DNA of 37,062 bases from Pirellulaceae bacterium (GTDB lineage Bacteria; Planctomycetota; Planctomycetia; Pirellulales; Pirellulaceae): positions 1-37,062 of the forward strand of contig JALOQX010000093.1 of NCBI GenBank assembly GCA_025459265.1. The letters are read 5' to 3'. A model generated the notes under the pieces. That model was not told the DNA's origin, did no database searches, and saw only the letters and a program-made list of their open reading frames with translations. The translations under genes were made by a program, and so were the position numbers. Below are positions 8,080 through 15,795 of this stretch, one piece after another. The stretch's first letter is position 1, and every line of letters begins with the position of its first letter.

Positions 8080-9795
8080 TCATCCTGTCGTGCGGCGGGC
8101 CCGCTGCCGAGCCGACTGCCGGATGGCAATCAGGTCCTTCATGACCGCATGCAGCTGGCCGTCAAACGTGCGCGTCCCCAGCGCGTCATGCAGCAGGCGA
8201 TACACGTCATAGAGCTGCCCGTAGACCTTCACGGCCGCCGGACGCGGGCGATAGAAGCCGGGCTTCGTGCCGGTCATCTTCCGCTGCGCCTGGTCGACCG
8301 AGCGGTACGCGCCGCCGACGACCGCGCCGAAGATGGCGGCCCCCAGCGCGCACGTCTGCGCGGAACGGCTGACCTTCATGGGACGCCCCGTGACGTCGGC
8401 ATAGATCTGCATCACGAACGGGTTCTTTTCCGCGATGCCGCCGCAGTTCACGACCTCCTTCACCTCCACGCCGTATTCCTCCAGGCGGTTGATGATCGTC
8501 AGCGCGCCGAAGGCGGTCGCCTCGACCAGCGCCCGGTAGATCTCGGGGGCAGTTGTATGGAGCGTCTGGCCGACGAGCAGCCCGGTAAGTCGCGCATCGA
8601 CCAGAATTGTGCGGTTCCCGTTGTTCCAGTCCAACGCGACCAGCCCGCTCTCGCCCGGCGCCAGCCGCTCCGCGGCCCGCGTCAGCGCCGCGTGCGGATC
8701 GCCGCCGGCCGTGAACTCGGTGGGCGCCAGGTACTTGACGAACCAGTTGAAAATGTCTCCCACCGCCGACTGACCGGCCTCCAGGCCGTACATGCCCGGC
8801 ACGATTGAGCCCGGCACGATCCCGCACAGCCCGGGAATGTCGGGCAGCGCACGATCCATCGGTGCCACCATCATGTCACAGGTACTGGTGCCGATGATCT
8901 TCACCAGCGTGCCCGGTTTGATGCCTGCCCCGACCGCGCCCATATGCGCGTCGAAGGCGCCGGCCGCCACGGGCAGCCCTGGCGGCAGGCCGACCTGCTG
9001 GGCAATGTCGGCCGTCAGCCGACCGGCCAACCGGTCGGCCGGCACGGCCGGCATGGCGTAATGGTCGCGCACGTCGGGAAGCTGCGGATCCAGGCTCTTG
9101 AGAAACGACTTGCTCGGCAACCCGCCCCACTGCTCGTGATACATCGCCTTGTGTCCGGCGGCGCAGATGCAGCGCGGCAGCGTGTCGGGGTCCAGGTTGC
9201 CGGTCAGCCAGGCCGGGATGAAGTCGGCCAGTTCGACCCAGGCGTAGGCGGCCGCGAAGACCTGGGGCGCGACACGTCGGCAGTGCAGGATCTTGGACCA
9301 GTACCACTCGCTGCTGTAGGAGCCGCCGCACTTCTTCAGGTACCCGTCCTTGTGTCGCGCGGCGCGCTGGGTGATCTCTTCCGCCTCTGCATGACTGGTG
9401 TGGTCCTTCCACAGCCAGGCGTGGGCGGCCAGGTTCTTGCGGAACCGCGGCAGCAGCGCCAGCGGCTGGCCCTGCCGGTCGACCGGAATGGGCGTTGAGC
9501 CGGTGGTGTCGACCCCCAGGCCCACCACCTGCTCGGGAGAGAACCCCCGCTGGGTCCCCGCGGCCCGCACCGCGGTGTGGACCGCCTGCCGGAAACCCTC
9601 CAGGTAGTCCGCGGGATTCTGTCGAGCCAGATTCGGATCGCTGGGATCGAGCAGAATGCCAGCATCGCCACTGGGGTAGTCGTACACGTGGGTCGCGATC
9701 TCGGCACCGTCGCTCACGTCCACGATCAAGGCCCGGACGCTGTTGGTGCCGTAGTCGACGCCGATCGCGAACTGCTTGTCACTTCGTTTTGCCAT
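8080..9795 (-). CDS. araB: L-ribulokinase, FGGY family
   Basis: AraB phosphorylates L-ribulose with ATP. The product is 571 residues, against 566 in E. coli. It begins with the FGGY ATP-binding strand FAIGVDYGTNSVRALIVDV. Further motifs are VVGLGVDTTGSTPIPVD, WLWKDHTSHAEAEEIT, KIIGTSTCDMMVAP, the FGGY-C region VALDWNNGNRTILVDA, and VVNCGGIAEKNPFVMQIYAD followed by CALGAAIFGAV. AGGTGAGC stands upstream of the ATG at 9795. It is the first gene of the arabinose operon, and the 73-bp gap upstream holds the likely control region. The order is B-D-A followed by transporter and hydrolase. Confidence 0.97.
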   Translation of the reverse strand: MAKRSDKQFAIGVDYGTNSVRALIVDVSDGAEIATHVYDYPSGDAGILLDPSDPNLARQNPADYLEGFRQAVHTAVRAAGTQRGFSPEQVVGLGVDTTGSTPIPVDRQGQPLALLPRFRKNLAAHAWLWKDHTSHAEAEEITQRAARHKDGYLKKCGGSYSSEWYWSKILHCRRVAPQVFAAAYAWVELADFIPAWLTGNLDPDTLPRCICAAGHKAMYHEQWGGLPSKSFLKSLDPQLPDVRDHYAMPAVPADRLAGRLTADIAQQVGLPPGLPVAAGAFDAHMGAVGAGIKPGTLVKIIGTSTCDMMVAPMDRALPDIPGLCGIVPGSIVPGMYGLEAGQSAVGDIFNWFVKYLAPTEFTAGGDPHAALTRAAERLAPGESGLVALDWNNGNRTILVDARLTGLLVGQTLHTTAPEIYRALVEATAFGALTIINRLEEYGVEVKEVVNCGGIAEKNPFVMQIYADVTGRPMKVSRSAQTCALGAAIFGAVVGGAYRSVDQAQRKMTGTKPGFYRPRPAAVKVYGQLYDVYRLLHDALGTRTFDGQLHAVMKDLIAIRQSARQRARRTTG

Positions 9796-9842
9796 CGTTG
9801 CTCACCTGTTGCCTGCGGAAGGACCGGACAATTGTGCACTCA

Positions 9843-9869
9843 GTACGTCGGTATCCCTGCCTGGTACGT
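9843..9869 (-). promoter_or_regulatory. candidate operator upstream of araB: paired GTACGT sites
   Basis: Two identical hexamers GTACGT begin 21 bp apart (9843-9848 and 9864-9869), two helical turns, starting 48 bp upstream of the araB ATG. GTACGT is the core of the Bacillus AraR operator (consensus ATTTGTACGTACAAAT). The outer AT-rich arms of that operator are missing here and no AraR gene is in the window, so this is a candidate only. A palindromic ACAATTGT lies between the second site and the gene. I see no convincing -35/-10 pair. Confidence 0.3.
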
Positions 9870-10576
9870 CACGTTTCGCGTCGCTCGGCCGTCGCCGCGG
9901 CTGCGGTTGCGGCGTCCCGAAACTGGCCAAACACGGCGAACGCTTCACCCATGAAACCCCGGATCTGCTCCGGTTTGACACGCTTGCCGGCCCGATATAC
10001 GAGCAATTGATGACCGCGTCCTTCGACCGTCAGGTGCGGCTGTGTTTCGAGGAACGACAGCAGGGGGCCGGAGAACAGGCGGCGGATCGCCTGCTCGTTT
10101 GCCCCTCGGAGCAGAAACGTCTTGGAGAACCGCGGGTGCGACGCGAAATCGATATCCTGGAAACCGAATACTTTGCCGATCCCGTGCAGCAGGCTCTGCG
10201 GGCGGACCTCGAATTGCGGCAGGTTCAGCCGCGGCGATTGGAAACACGCCACGGTCTGCCGAGGCGTCTGCGAGTTCTTGCCGCTGCCGGTCGTGTACCG
10301 GTAGTCGAACAGACTCAGGCTGACTTCGTCCGTGTCGGCCTGAATCCGGTTGCTGACGGTCTTGGAGCGTCCCTGGGTGAAGAGCGGGAGACCCGCGAAC
10401 TCGTCCCACAGCGACGTGTTGTCCTCACCTTGGAACGACAGGCCCAGGGCATCGGCGAGTTCACTCAACGCCTTACGACGCTGTTGCGTCTGCCAGTGGT
10501 TCCAGGCTCCGCCGGCCAGCAGCAGTCCGGCGATGCCGGCGAAGATCAGGAAGGGTAGCAATGCGTCGAGGTCCAT
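9869..10576 (-). CDS. membrane-anchored protein of unknown function
   Basis: The product is 235 residues. Residues about 6-25 (LLPFLIFAGIAGLLLAGGAW) form one membrane helix, followed by a basic stretch (QTQQRRKAL) and a soluble domain. The domain begins LSELADALGLSF, contains LFDYRYTTGSGKNSQTPRQT and RFSKTFLLRGANEQAIRRLF, and ends with LTVEGRGHQLLVYRAGKRV. I recognise no catalytic motif. It resembles uncharacterised membrane-anchored proteins whose soluble part follows a single helix. It ends 73 bp upstream of araB on the same strand; it could be read through into araB, but the gap also has room for a separate promoter. No clear Shine-Dalgarno sequence precedes the ATG at 10576. Confidence 0.75.
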   Translation of the reverse strand: MDLDALLPFLIFAGIAGLLLAGGAWNHWQTQQRRKALSELADALGLSFQGEDNTSLWDEFAGLPLFTQGRSKTVSNRIQADTDEVSLSLFDYRYTTGSGKNSQTPRQTVACFQSPRLNLPQFEVRPQSLLHGIGKVFGFQDIDFASHPRFSKTFLLRGANEQAIRRLFSGPLLSFLETQPHLTVEGRGHQLLVYRAGKRVKPEQIRGFMGEAFAVFGQFRDAATAAAATAERRET

Positions 10577-10631
10577 GGGGCGGTGCGCTCGCAGCCGACG
10601 TGATCATACGACCGCTCAGTATAGCCTGTCG

Positions 10632-10670
10632 TTGCCCAACTGCGACGCCGGCTGCGTCGAAGTTGGGCAA
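10632..10670. repeat. intergenic hairpin, 17-bp stem
   Basis: TTGCCCAACTGCGACGC pairs with GCGTCGAAGTTGGGCAA around a 5-base loop, with one mismatch. It lies between the stop of the voltage-sensor-like gene (10745) and the start of the next gene (10576), both on the minus strand. There is no T-run after it on the minus strand and only a short ATTT on the plus strand, so it is not a standard intrinsic terminator. It may be a dispersed palindromic repeat or an attenuator. Confidence 0.6.
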
Positions 10671-10744
10671 ATTTCCCCAGGGATCGCGACTTACTCCTTT
10701 TCGCCGGGACCTTGTGGTTGAAGCTCGCGAAACGTGATGTCTGC

Positions 10745-11830
10745 TCAGGAGGGACTCCCCTCGGCGGCGCGCCGCTCCGCCACGACGCGTTCCAGCTCGG
10801 CGATCTGGATCCGCATCAGCCGCACGTCGGTTTCCTTCTCCCGCAGCTGCTCGCGCAACTGCTCCAGCTGCCGCTCCGGGGACACCCGCAGCAGTCGATT
10901 GAGCAGCCGCAGCAAGAGCATCGCGCGCAGAGCCCGCATGGCCAGCCCGCGCAGCCGGTACAGGCGGCTCATCCGCACCAGCTGCTCGACACGCGCGACT
11001 CGTGCCAGACGCGTGGCACGCACGACACGCAGCGAACGCAGAAACGAGATGAACGGCAGGACGATGATGGCAATGTCGAGCCAGTGTTCCTTGCAGTAGC
11101 GCAGCTTCTTGTCGGTCACCGAGAACATGACGATGAACTCGAGCGCGAAGGCGAACCAGATCATGCCCAGGCTCACGTGCAGCGCCAGCTGCAGCCAGCG
11201 GTGGGCCAGCACCTGCGGCCGCATGCCAAACTCGATCAACAGCACCGGCAGAATGGCCAGTGCGATGAGGATCATGGGGACGCTGAAGAGGCGTTCCAGC
11301 CGCGCCCGCAGCGACCGGTTCGGTTTGCGCCAGCCCAGGACCGGCAACCAGATCATGCCGCCCATGTCCGGGTTGCGGGCGCAGAGACGCATCGGGGGGA
11401 AACCGCAGGCGATCAGCCCCGGGCCATAGGTCGGCCACCAGGGCACGCTGCGGTCGCGCAGCAGGAACCGCACGACGAACTCGGCCAGAAACACCACCCA
11501 CAGCAGCTCGAGGGCGAGCACACAGCGGTGACCCGCCAGCAGCGCGTCGTCGCCGCTGATCAGCACCTGCGCACCGGCCGGCACAACCGGTGGCAGCTCG
11601 TGGTGCGCGTCTTCGGTCACCACCGGCTGGAGCATGGCCGGCACGTCCACCCACAGCACGACCAGGGCCGCCAGGAATGCCAGATACAGCAGCGACAGCG
11701 CAAACATCGGGGGGGCCAACCACCGCGCGCACCGCCGCCTCGCGGCGCGCAGGCGGTCCATCACGTCGTCCGCGCCCGCCGACGCGACGCCGATGCTCGC
11801 GGTCCTATCGATCGCCTCCGGCGCTGTCAT
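10745..11830 (-). CDS. voltage-sensor-like membrane protein without a pore domain
   Basis: The product is 361 residues. I start at the ATG at 11830, which has AGGA eight bases upstream; a GTG at 11857 gives a longer form. Two helices come first (about 35-57 and 95-114). From about residue 180 there is a four-helix unit like a channel voltage sensor: S1 (PMILIALAILPVLLIEFG), S2 (IWFAFALEFIVMF) with a Glu, S3 (HWLDIAIIVLPFISFL) with an Asp, and S4 (RSLRVVRATRLARVAR) with arginines at 265, 268, 271, 274, 277 and 280. No selectivity filter or S5-P-S6 follows. Instead come a basic amphipathic stretch (MRALRAMLLLRLLNRLL) and a C-terminal coiled coil from about residue 318 (QLEQLREQLREKETD). A sensor plus coiled coil without a pore is the plan of Hv1 proton channels, but homology to Hv1 is not shown. 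It could also be a non-conducting sensor or a degenerate potassium-channel relative. Confidence 0.8.
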   Translation of the reverse strand: MTAPEAIDRTASIGVASAGADDVMDRLRAARRRCARWLAPPMFALSLLYLAFLAALVVLWVDVPAMLQPVVTEDAHHELPPVVPAGAQVLISGDDALLAGHRCVLALELLWVVFLAEFVVRFLLRDRSVPWWPTYGPGLIACGFPPMRLCARNPDMGGMIWLPVLGWRKPNRSLRARLERLFSVPMILIALAILPVLLIEFGMRPQVLAHRWLQLALHVSLGMIWFAFALEFIVMFSVTDKKLRYCKEHWLDIAIIVLPFISFLRSLRVVRATRLARVARVEQLVRMSRLYRLRGLAMRALRAMLLLRLLNRLLRVSPERQLEQLREQLREKETDVRLMRIQIAELERVVAERRAAEGSPS

Positions 11831-11915
11831 GGCAGATCCTGCCGGGCTGGACCACACGCATCGCGCGCGGCCGCAGCCTGATCGTCACTTTCCGTCACCG
11901 TTCACGGTCCGCCAA

Positions 11916-11966
11916 AGTCGCCTTTCGCGCGAAAGTAGCGCCACTTTCGCGGAGCGAAAGGCGACT
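11916..11966. repeat. palindromic repeat around GTCGCCTTTCGC
   Basis: The left arm AGTCGCCTTTCGCGCGAAAGT and the right arm, which in reverse complement reads AGTCGCCTTTCGCTCCGCGAAAGT, face each other across GCGCC. The arms differ by a 3-base gap. Within each arm CTTTCGC and GCGAAAG form a smaller palindrome, so the unit can fold as a hairpin made of hairpins. It lies between the aldo/keto reductase stop and the voltage-sensor gene start, so it is in the leader of the latter if both are cotranscribed. From memory this motif is dispersed in planctomycete genomes; I cannot check that here. Confidence 0.75.
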
Positions 11967-12021
11967 CTCTGGGCCAAATCGCGGCTAACATGGCGCCGCC
12001 CTGTGAACGGTTACCACTTTC

Positions 12022-13098
12022 CTAACTCATCATGCCCGGACACTGCTCGTGCGGGCCGTGTCGAGGATGGGGCGAAGGGACGCGACCACGCATGGCCAGC
12101 TCGCCCGACTGGAAGACCGCGCCCACACTCTGAGCCATGCCCCGCAACCGGGCCAGTTCCTCGTCAGTGATCGGCCGAAACTGCCTGCCGGCTTCCCAGG
12201 CCTTGGGGGCCAGATCCAGCCACGCCGGTGGAATGCCACTCACCACCGCCCGCTGCGAGAGCGTGAACCGGAACGCCAGACTGATCTCGTCCTGGTCCTC
12301 CAGCGTGCGGTACCACCACTTGCGCGGCCGCTTCTCCCAGGTCATCTCCGCCGGCCAGTCCCCCCCCGACATCGGCTTGATCGCCAGGACGGCCGCCCCC
12401 TGCTCGGCCGCCAGGTCCAGCACTTTCTGGCCGAACCCGAATACGAAGTGCTCCACGTAATTGACCGGAAACATGACCGTATCGAAGGGGAACTTCTGCA
12501 GTGCCAGCAGCGCCGCGCGCGTCGTGTGCGCGGAGAATCCGATGTGCCGGACCTTGCCCTGCTCGCGCGCACGCAGGATCGTCTCCATCGCGCCGCCCGC
12601 CCCCAACGACTGCTCGACGTCCTCGTCCGGCTTGATCAGACAGTGCAGCTGATACAGGTCGAAATAATCGGTGCGCAGCCGCCGCAGCGACCGCTCCAGT
12701 TCCTCCTGGGCGCCGGCACGCGTCCGCAGTTTCGTCTTGCAGGACAGGAAGATCGATTCGCGGCGAAACCCGTCGATCTCCGCGAACGCCTGTCCCATCC
12801 GCTCTTCGCACACGCCATCCGCGTAGGCGGGAGCCACGTCGAAGTAGTTGATCCCTTGCTCCAAAGCCTGACGGAGCGAGTCGGTACAGTCGGCCTGCGT
12901 CCCCTCGCGCAGCGCAAAACCGGCATAACCGATGATCGAGATCCGCTGTCCCGTCCGACCCAACACACGGTGTGGCATGCCAGCCACGACGACGTCCGTC
13001 GGGTCATCGAGGGCGGCCGGCGTCGGTGCGGCCCACACGCCACACGAGGTTGAACCCGCACCTGCGGCCACCGCCTGGAGAAACGAGCGTCGCTGCAT
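12022..13098 (-). CDS. Tat-exported aldo/keto reductase
   Basis: The product is 358 residues and starts with a twin-arginine signal ([15 protein letters not shown]), so it is probably exported folded. GAGGAGAGGATC precedes the ATG. The (beta/alpha)8 aldo/keto reductase fold runs from about residue 43 ([20 protein letters not shown]). The catalytic set is visible: Asp and Tyr in [12 protein letters not shown], Lys in LSCKTK and His in LYQLHCL. C-terminal [10 protein letters not shown] corresponds to the usual nucleotide-binding loop region, but it is less canonical than in typical NADPH-dependent members. An exported reductase must carry its cofactor with it, as in glucose-fructose oxidoreductase. 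The substrate is unknown. It is transcribed divergently from glgX across a 331-bp gap. Confidence 0.9.
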   Translation of the reverse strand: MQRRSFLQAVAAGAGSTSCGVWAAPTPAALDDPTDVVVAGMPHRVLGRTGQRISIIGYAGFALREGTQADCTDSLRQALEQGINYFDVAPAYADGVCEERMGQAFAEIDGFRRESIFLSCKTKLRTRAGAQEELERSLRRLRTDYFDLYQLHCLIKPDEDVEQSLGAGGAMETILRAREQGKVRHIGFSAHTTRAALLALQKFPFDTVMFPVNYVEHFVFGFGQKVLDLAAEQGAAVLAIKPMSGGDWPAEMTWEKRPRKWWYRTLEDQDEISLAFRFTLSQRAVVSGIPPAWLDLAPKAWEAGRQFRPITDEELARLRGMAQSVGAVFQSGELAMRGRVPSPHPRHGPHEQCPGMMS

Positions 13099-13429
13099 GA
13101 TCCTCTCCTCACTGACCCGCCGGTCGAAAGGCCGGTCACGACTCCGCAGCGGTCACGCACCGCCACGCTGCCAAGGGGTCGGACCCGGTCGCCGAGCGTT
13201 CCCCGATTTTTGCAGGTCAGCGCCGCCGATTCAATTCGTACCGGTCCCGCGCCGCACGCCCGGCATCCGGGGGGGCACCTTCCGGCTCGCCCAATACGCC
13301 CTACAATTGCGTGCCGGGTCGGCCGGCAGGGGGGCTCTGCGGCAGCGATCTGCCGGACGCGACCGCGACAGAGCATCGAGCGGTTCCAACGGTGGCGGGC
13401 GGAACCGGACGTATAAGGATCCCACGGCG
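13099..13429. other. 331-bp divergent intergenic region between aldo/keto reductase and glgX
   Basis: I see no gene here. The frame that continues upstream from glgX has no good start and is antisense to the reductase. A TACAAT hexamer at 13302-13307 with TTCCGG 16 bp upstream is a weak candidate -10/-35 for glgX. GC-rich runs dominate the rest. Promoters for both flanking genes should lie in this stretch. Confidence 0.4.
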
Positions 13430-15631
13430 TTGTCCACACGAATTTGGCCCGGTCGCCCCTACCCGCTGGGCGCCACCTGGGACGGGAAGGGGGTGAATTT
13501 CGCGCTCTTCTCGGCGCACGCGTCGCGCGTCGAGTTGTGCCTGTTTGATGCCGTCACGGGCACGGAACGCGAGTGCATTCCGTTGCGCGAACAGACGGAT
13601 CTCGTATGGCACTGCTACCTGCCCGGTGTGCGGCCAGGTCAGCTCTACGGCTATCGCGTGCACGGACCGTATGAGCCCGAACAGGGCCACCGGTTCAATC
13701 CGAACAAGGTCGTGCTCGACCCGTACGCCAAGCTCATCGGCCGTGACGTACGCTGGTCCGACACGATGTTCGGCTATCGAGTCGGCGATCCCGAGGCGGA
13801 TTTGTCGCGCGATGTCCGCGACAATGCGGAAGACGCCCCGCTGGCTGTCGTGATCGATCCGCGGTTTCGTTGGGGCAGGGACCGGCGTCCGCGCACGCCC
13901 TGGCACCGGACGGTGATTTACGAGGCGCATGTGCGCGGGCTTACGGCGCTCCACCCGGCGCTGTCCCCGTCGCAACGGGGCACGTACGGCGCGTTGGCGT
14001 CGCGCCCGGTGCTGCGGCATCTGCGGCAGCTGGGCGTGACGGCCGTGGAGCTGTTGCCGGTCCATCATCATGTGGACGATCGCCACCTGGTCGAGCGCGG
14101 GCTGACGAACTACTGGGGATACAACACGCTGTCGTACTTTGCGCCCGACACGCGTTACGCAGCATCTCCGGCGCTGGCGGTATGGGAATTCAAGCAGATG
14201 GTGCGGCGTCTCCACCGCGCCGGCCTGGAGGTGATTCTGGATGTGGTCTACAACCACACGGGCGAAGGCAATCATCTCGGTCCGACCTTGTCCCTGCGCG
14301 GCATCGACAACGCGTCGTACTATCGGCTCGTGCACAACAAGCGGCGCTATTACACCGACTTCACCGGCTGCGGCAACACGCTGAACATGCTCTGCCCGCA
14401 CGTCCTGCAGCTGATCATGGACAGCCTGCGGTACTGGGTGACCGAGATGCACGTGGACGGTTTTCGGTTTGATCTCGCCAGCACACTCGCGCGCGAGCTA
14501 CATGACGTCGATCGACTGGGCGCGTTCTTCGACATCATCCACCAGGACCCGATCCTGTCCCAGGTCAAGTTGATTGCCGAACCGTGGGACCTGGGCGAAG
14601 GCGGATATCAGGTCGGCAACTTCCCCGTGCTGTGGACCGAGTGGAATGGCAAGTACCGGGACACGGTGCGGCGTTTCTGGCGCGGTGACGGCGATGCGGT
14701 GTCAGAGTTTGCCACGCGGCTGTGCGGGAGCAGCGACCTGTACGAACACAGCGGGCGCAAGCCGTATGCCAGCATCAATTTCGTCACGTCGCACGACGGG
14801 TTCTCGCTGCGTGATCTGGTGACGTACGAGCAGAAGCGCAACGAAGCCAACGGCGACCAGAACCAGGACGGCGATAATCACAACCTGAGCTGGAACTGCG
14901 GCCTGGAAGGGGAGACGACGGATGTGGCGATCACGAGCCTGCGCCGTCGCCAGTTGCGGAATTTCTTCCTCACGCTCATGCTGTCGCAGGGCGTGCCGAT
15001 GATCCGCAGCGGAGATGAGTTCGGACACACGCAGGGAGGCAACAATAACGCCTACTGCCAGGACAATTCCATCAACTGGCTGAACTGGGATGCGCAGCCC
15101 TGGCAGCAGGTACTCTGTGCGTTTGTGGCTCAGACGACGCGCCTCCGCGCGGCCCATCCCGTCCTGCAGCGGCGGCAGTTCTTCCAGGGGCGACCGATCC
15201 GCGGCGCGTCCGCGCGGGACCTCACCTGGCTGACCCGCGACGGCAAGCCGATGAAGGACAGCGACTGGCACGCGGCCCGTGCGCGGGTGCTGGCCTTCTG
15301 TCTCAACGGCCACATCGAAGAGGTGGATGACCGCGGGCAGCCGATCGTCGGTACGACCCTGCTGGCGCTGTTCAACGCCGAGGACCGGGAGATCCTGTTT
15401 CACCTGCCGGCGCTCGAGCGCCATCAGTACTGGCAGCCGGTGCTGGACACCAACCGTGCGCCGCTGCCGCGCCGCCGCTGCCGCGGTGGCCAGGGATACA
15501 CGCTCCCCGCGCGGTCGTGCGCCGTCCTGGAACTCCGCCGGCAGCTGCTCGGCGTGATCCGCCGCTGGGGCACGCTCCGCAACGGCAGCACGCCTGCCGT
15601 GGAAGTGCCACGCGTAACGCGCAGTCCTTGA
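13430..15631 (+). CDS. glgX: glycogen debranching enzyme GlgX (isoamylase-type, GH13)
   Basis: The enzyme hydrolyses alpha-1,6 branches of glycogen or limit dextrin. I place the start at the TTG at 13430 ([18 protein letters not shown] follows), with AAGG at 13415-13418; no ATG is near, and family members begin at this point. The product is then 733 residues. Residues about 8-110 are a CBM48 domain ([20 protein letters not shown]). GH13 region I is [10 protein letters not shown]; region II is DGFRFDLAS with nucleophile D348; region III is LIAEPWD with acid/base E384; region IV is FVTSHDGFS with D456. Region IV is followed by [20 protein letters not shown], a GlgX/isoamylase hallmark. It is a single gene with no glycogen genes beside it. 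The start codon is the least certain part. Confidence 0.95.
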   Translation: MSTRIWPGRPYPLGATWDGKGVNFALFSAHASRVELCLFDAVTGTERECIPLREQTDLVWHCYLPGVRPGQLYGYRVHGPYEPEQGHRFNPNKVVLDPYAKLIGRDVRWSDTMFGYRVGDPEADLSRDVRDNAEDAPLAVVIDPRFRWGRDRRPRTPWHRTVIYEAHVRGLTALHPALSPSQRGTYGALASRPVLRHLRQLGVTAVELLPVHHHVDDRHLVERGLTNYWGYNTLSYFAPDTRYAASPALAVWEFKQMVRRLHRAGLEVILDVVYNHTGEGNHLGPTLSLRGIDNASYYRLVHNKRRYYTDFTGCGNTLNMLCPHVLQLIMDSLRYWVTEMHVDGFRFDLASTLARELHDVDRLGAFFDIIHQDPILSQVKLIAEPWDLGEGGYQVGNFPVLWTEWNGKYRDTVRRFWRGDGDAVSEFATRLCGSSDLYEHSGRKPYASINFVTSHDGFSLRDLVTYEQKRNEANGDQNQDGDNHNLSWNCGLEGETTDVAITSLRRRQLRNFFLTLMLSQGVPMIRSGDEFGHTQGGNNNAYCQDNSINWLNWDAQPWQQVLCAFVAQTTRLRAAHPVLQRRQFFQGRPIRGASARDLTWLTRDGKPMKDSDWHAARARVLAFCLNGHIEEVDDRGQPIVGTTLLALFNAEDREILFHLPALERHQYWQPVLDTNRAPLPRRRCRGGQGYTLPARSCAVLELRRQLLGVIRRWGTLRNGSTPAVEVPRVTRSP

Positions 15632-15660
15632 GACAGGATGAACAGGATCGACCGGATGCA
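15632..15660. repeat. 9-bp tandem repeat ACAGGATGA just after the glgX stop
   Basis: Three adjacent 9-bp units read ACAGGATGA, ACAGGATCG and ACCGGATGC, starting right after the glgX TGA. The same kind of GACAGGATGAACAGGAT string is, from memory, a dispersed repeat in planctomycete genomes. Position directly after a stop codon matches the placement of the 7-bp repeats in this window. Confidence 0.6.
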
Positions 15661-15687
15661 GAACCACCGAGCTGCCACGATGCAGGC

Positions 15688-15770
15688 CCCCTCCCCCCCA
15701 TCCCGTGTTGCGGTCCGGCCTGGTGCGCACGGGAAGATCCGCGTGCGCAACACGGGACGGGGGAGAGGGG
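15688..15770 (-). terminator. long hairpin 25 nt after the corA-like stop; possible terminator
   Basis: Arms 15688-15712 and 15746-15770 are 25 nt each with a 33-nt loop. On the plus strand there are two C-A type mismatches. On the minus strand both become G-U wobbles, so the stem is fully paired only in the minus-strand RNA. That strand is the transcript of the corA-like gene ending at 15796. No U-run follows, so the role as a terminator is a guess; an mRNA-stabilising hairpin or dispersed repeat would look the same. Confidence 0.55.
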
Positions 15771-15795
15771 ACTTGTGCGGCCCGGCGTCACACCG

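Noticed and set aside
13302..13307. TACAAT as a confident glgX promoter
   Set aside because: The matching -35 (TTCCGG) is poor and the site is 122 bp from the start codon, so I only list it in the intergenic entry.
12932..13429. Upstream extension of glgX
   Set aside because: The frame stays open but the added sequence has no CBM48 or other domain, overlaps the reductase gene and contains no good ribosome site near an ATG.
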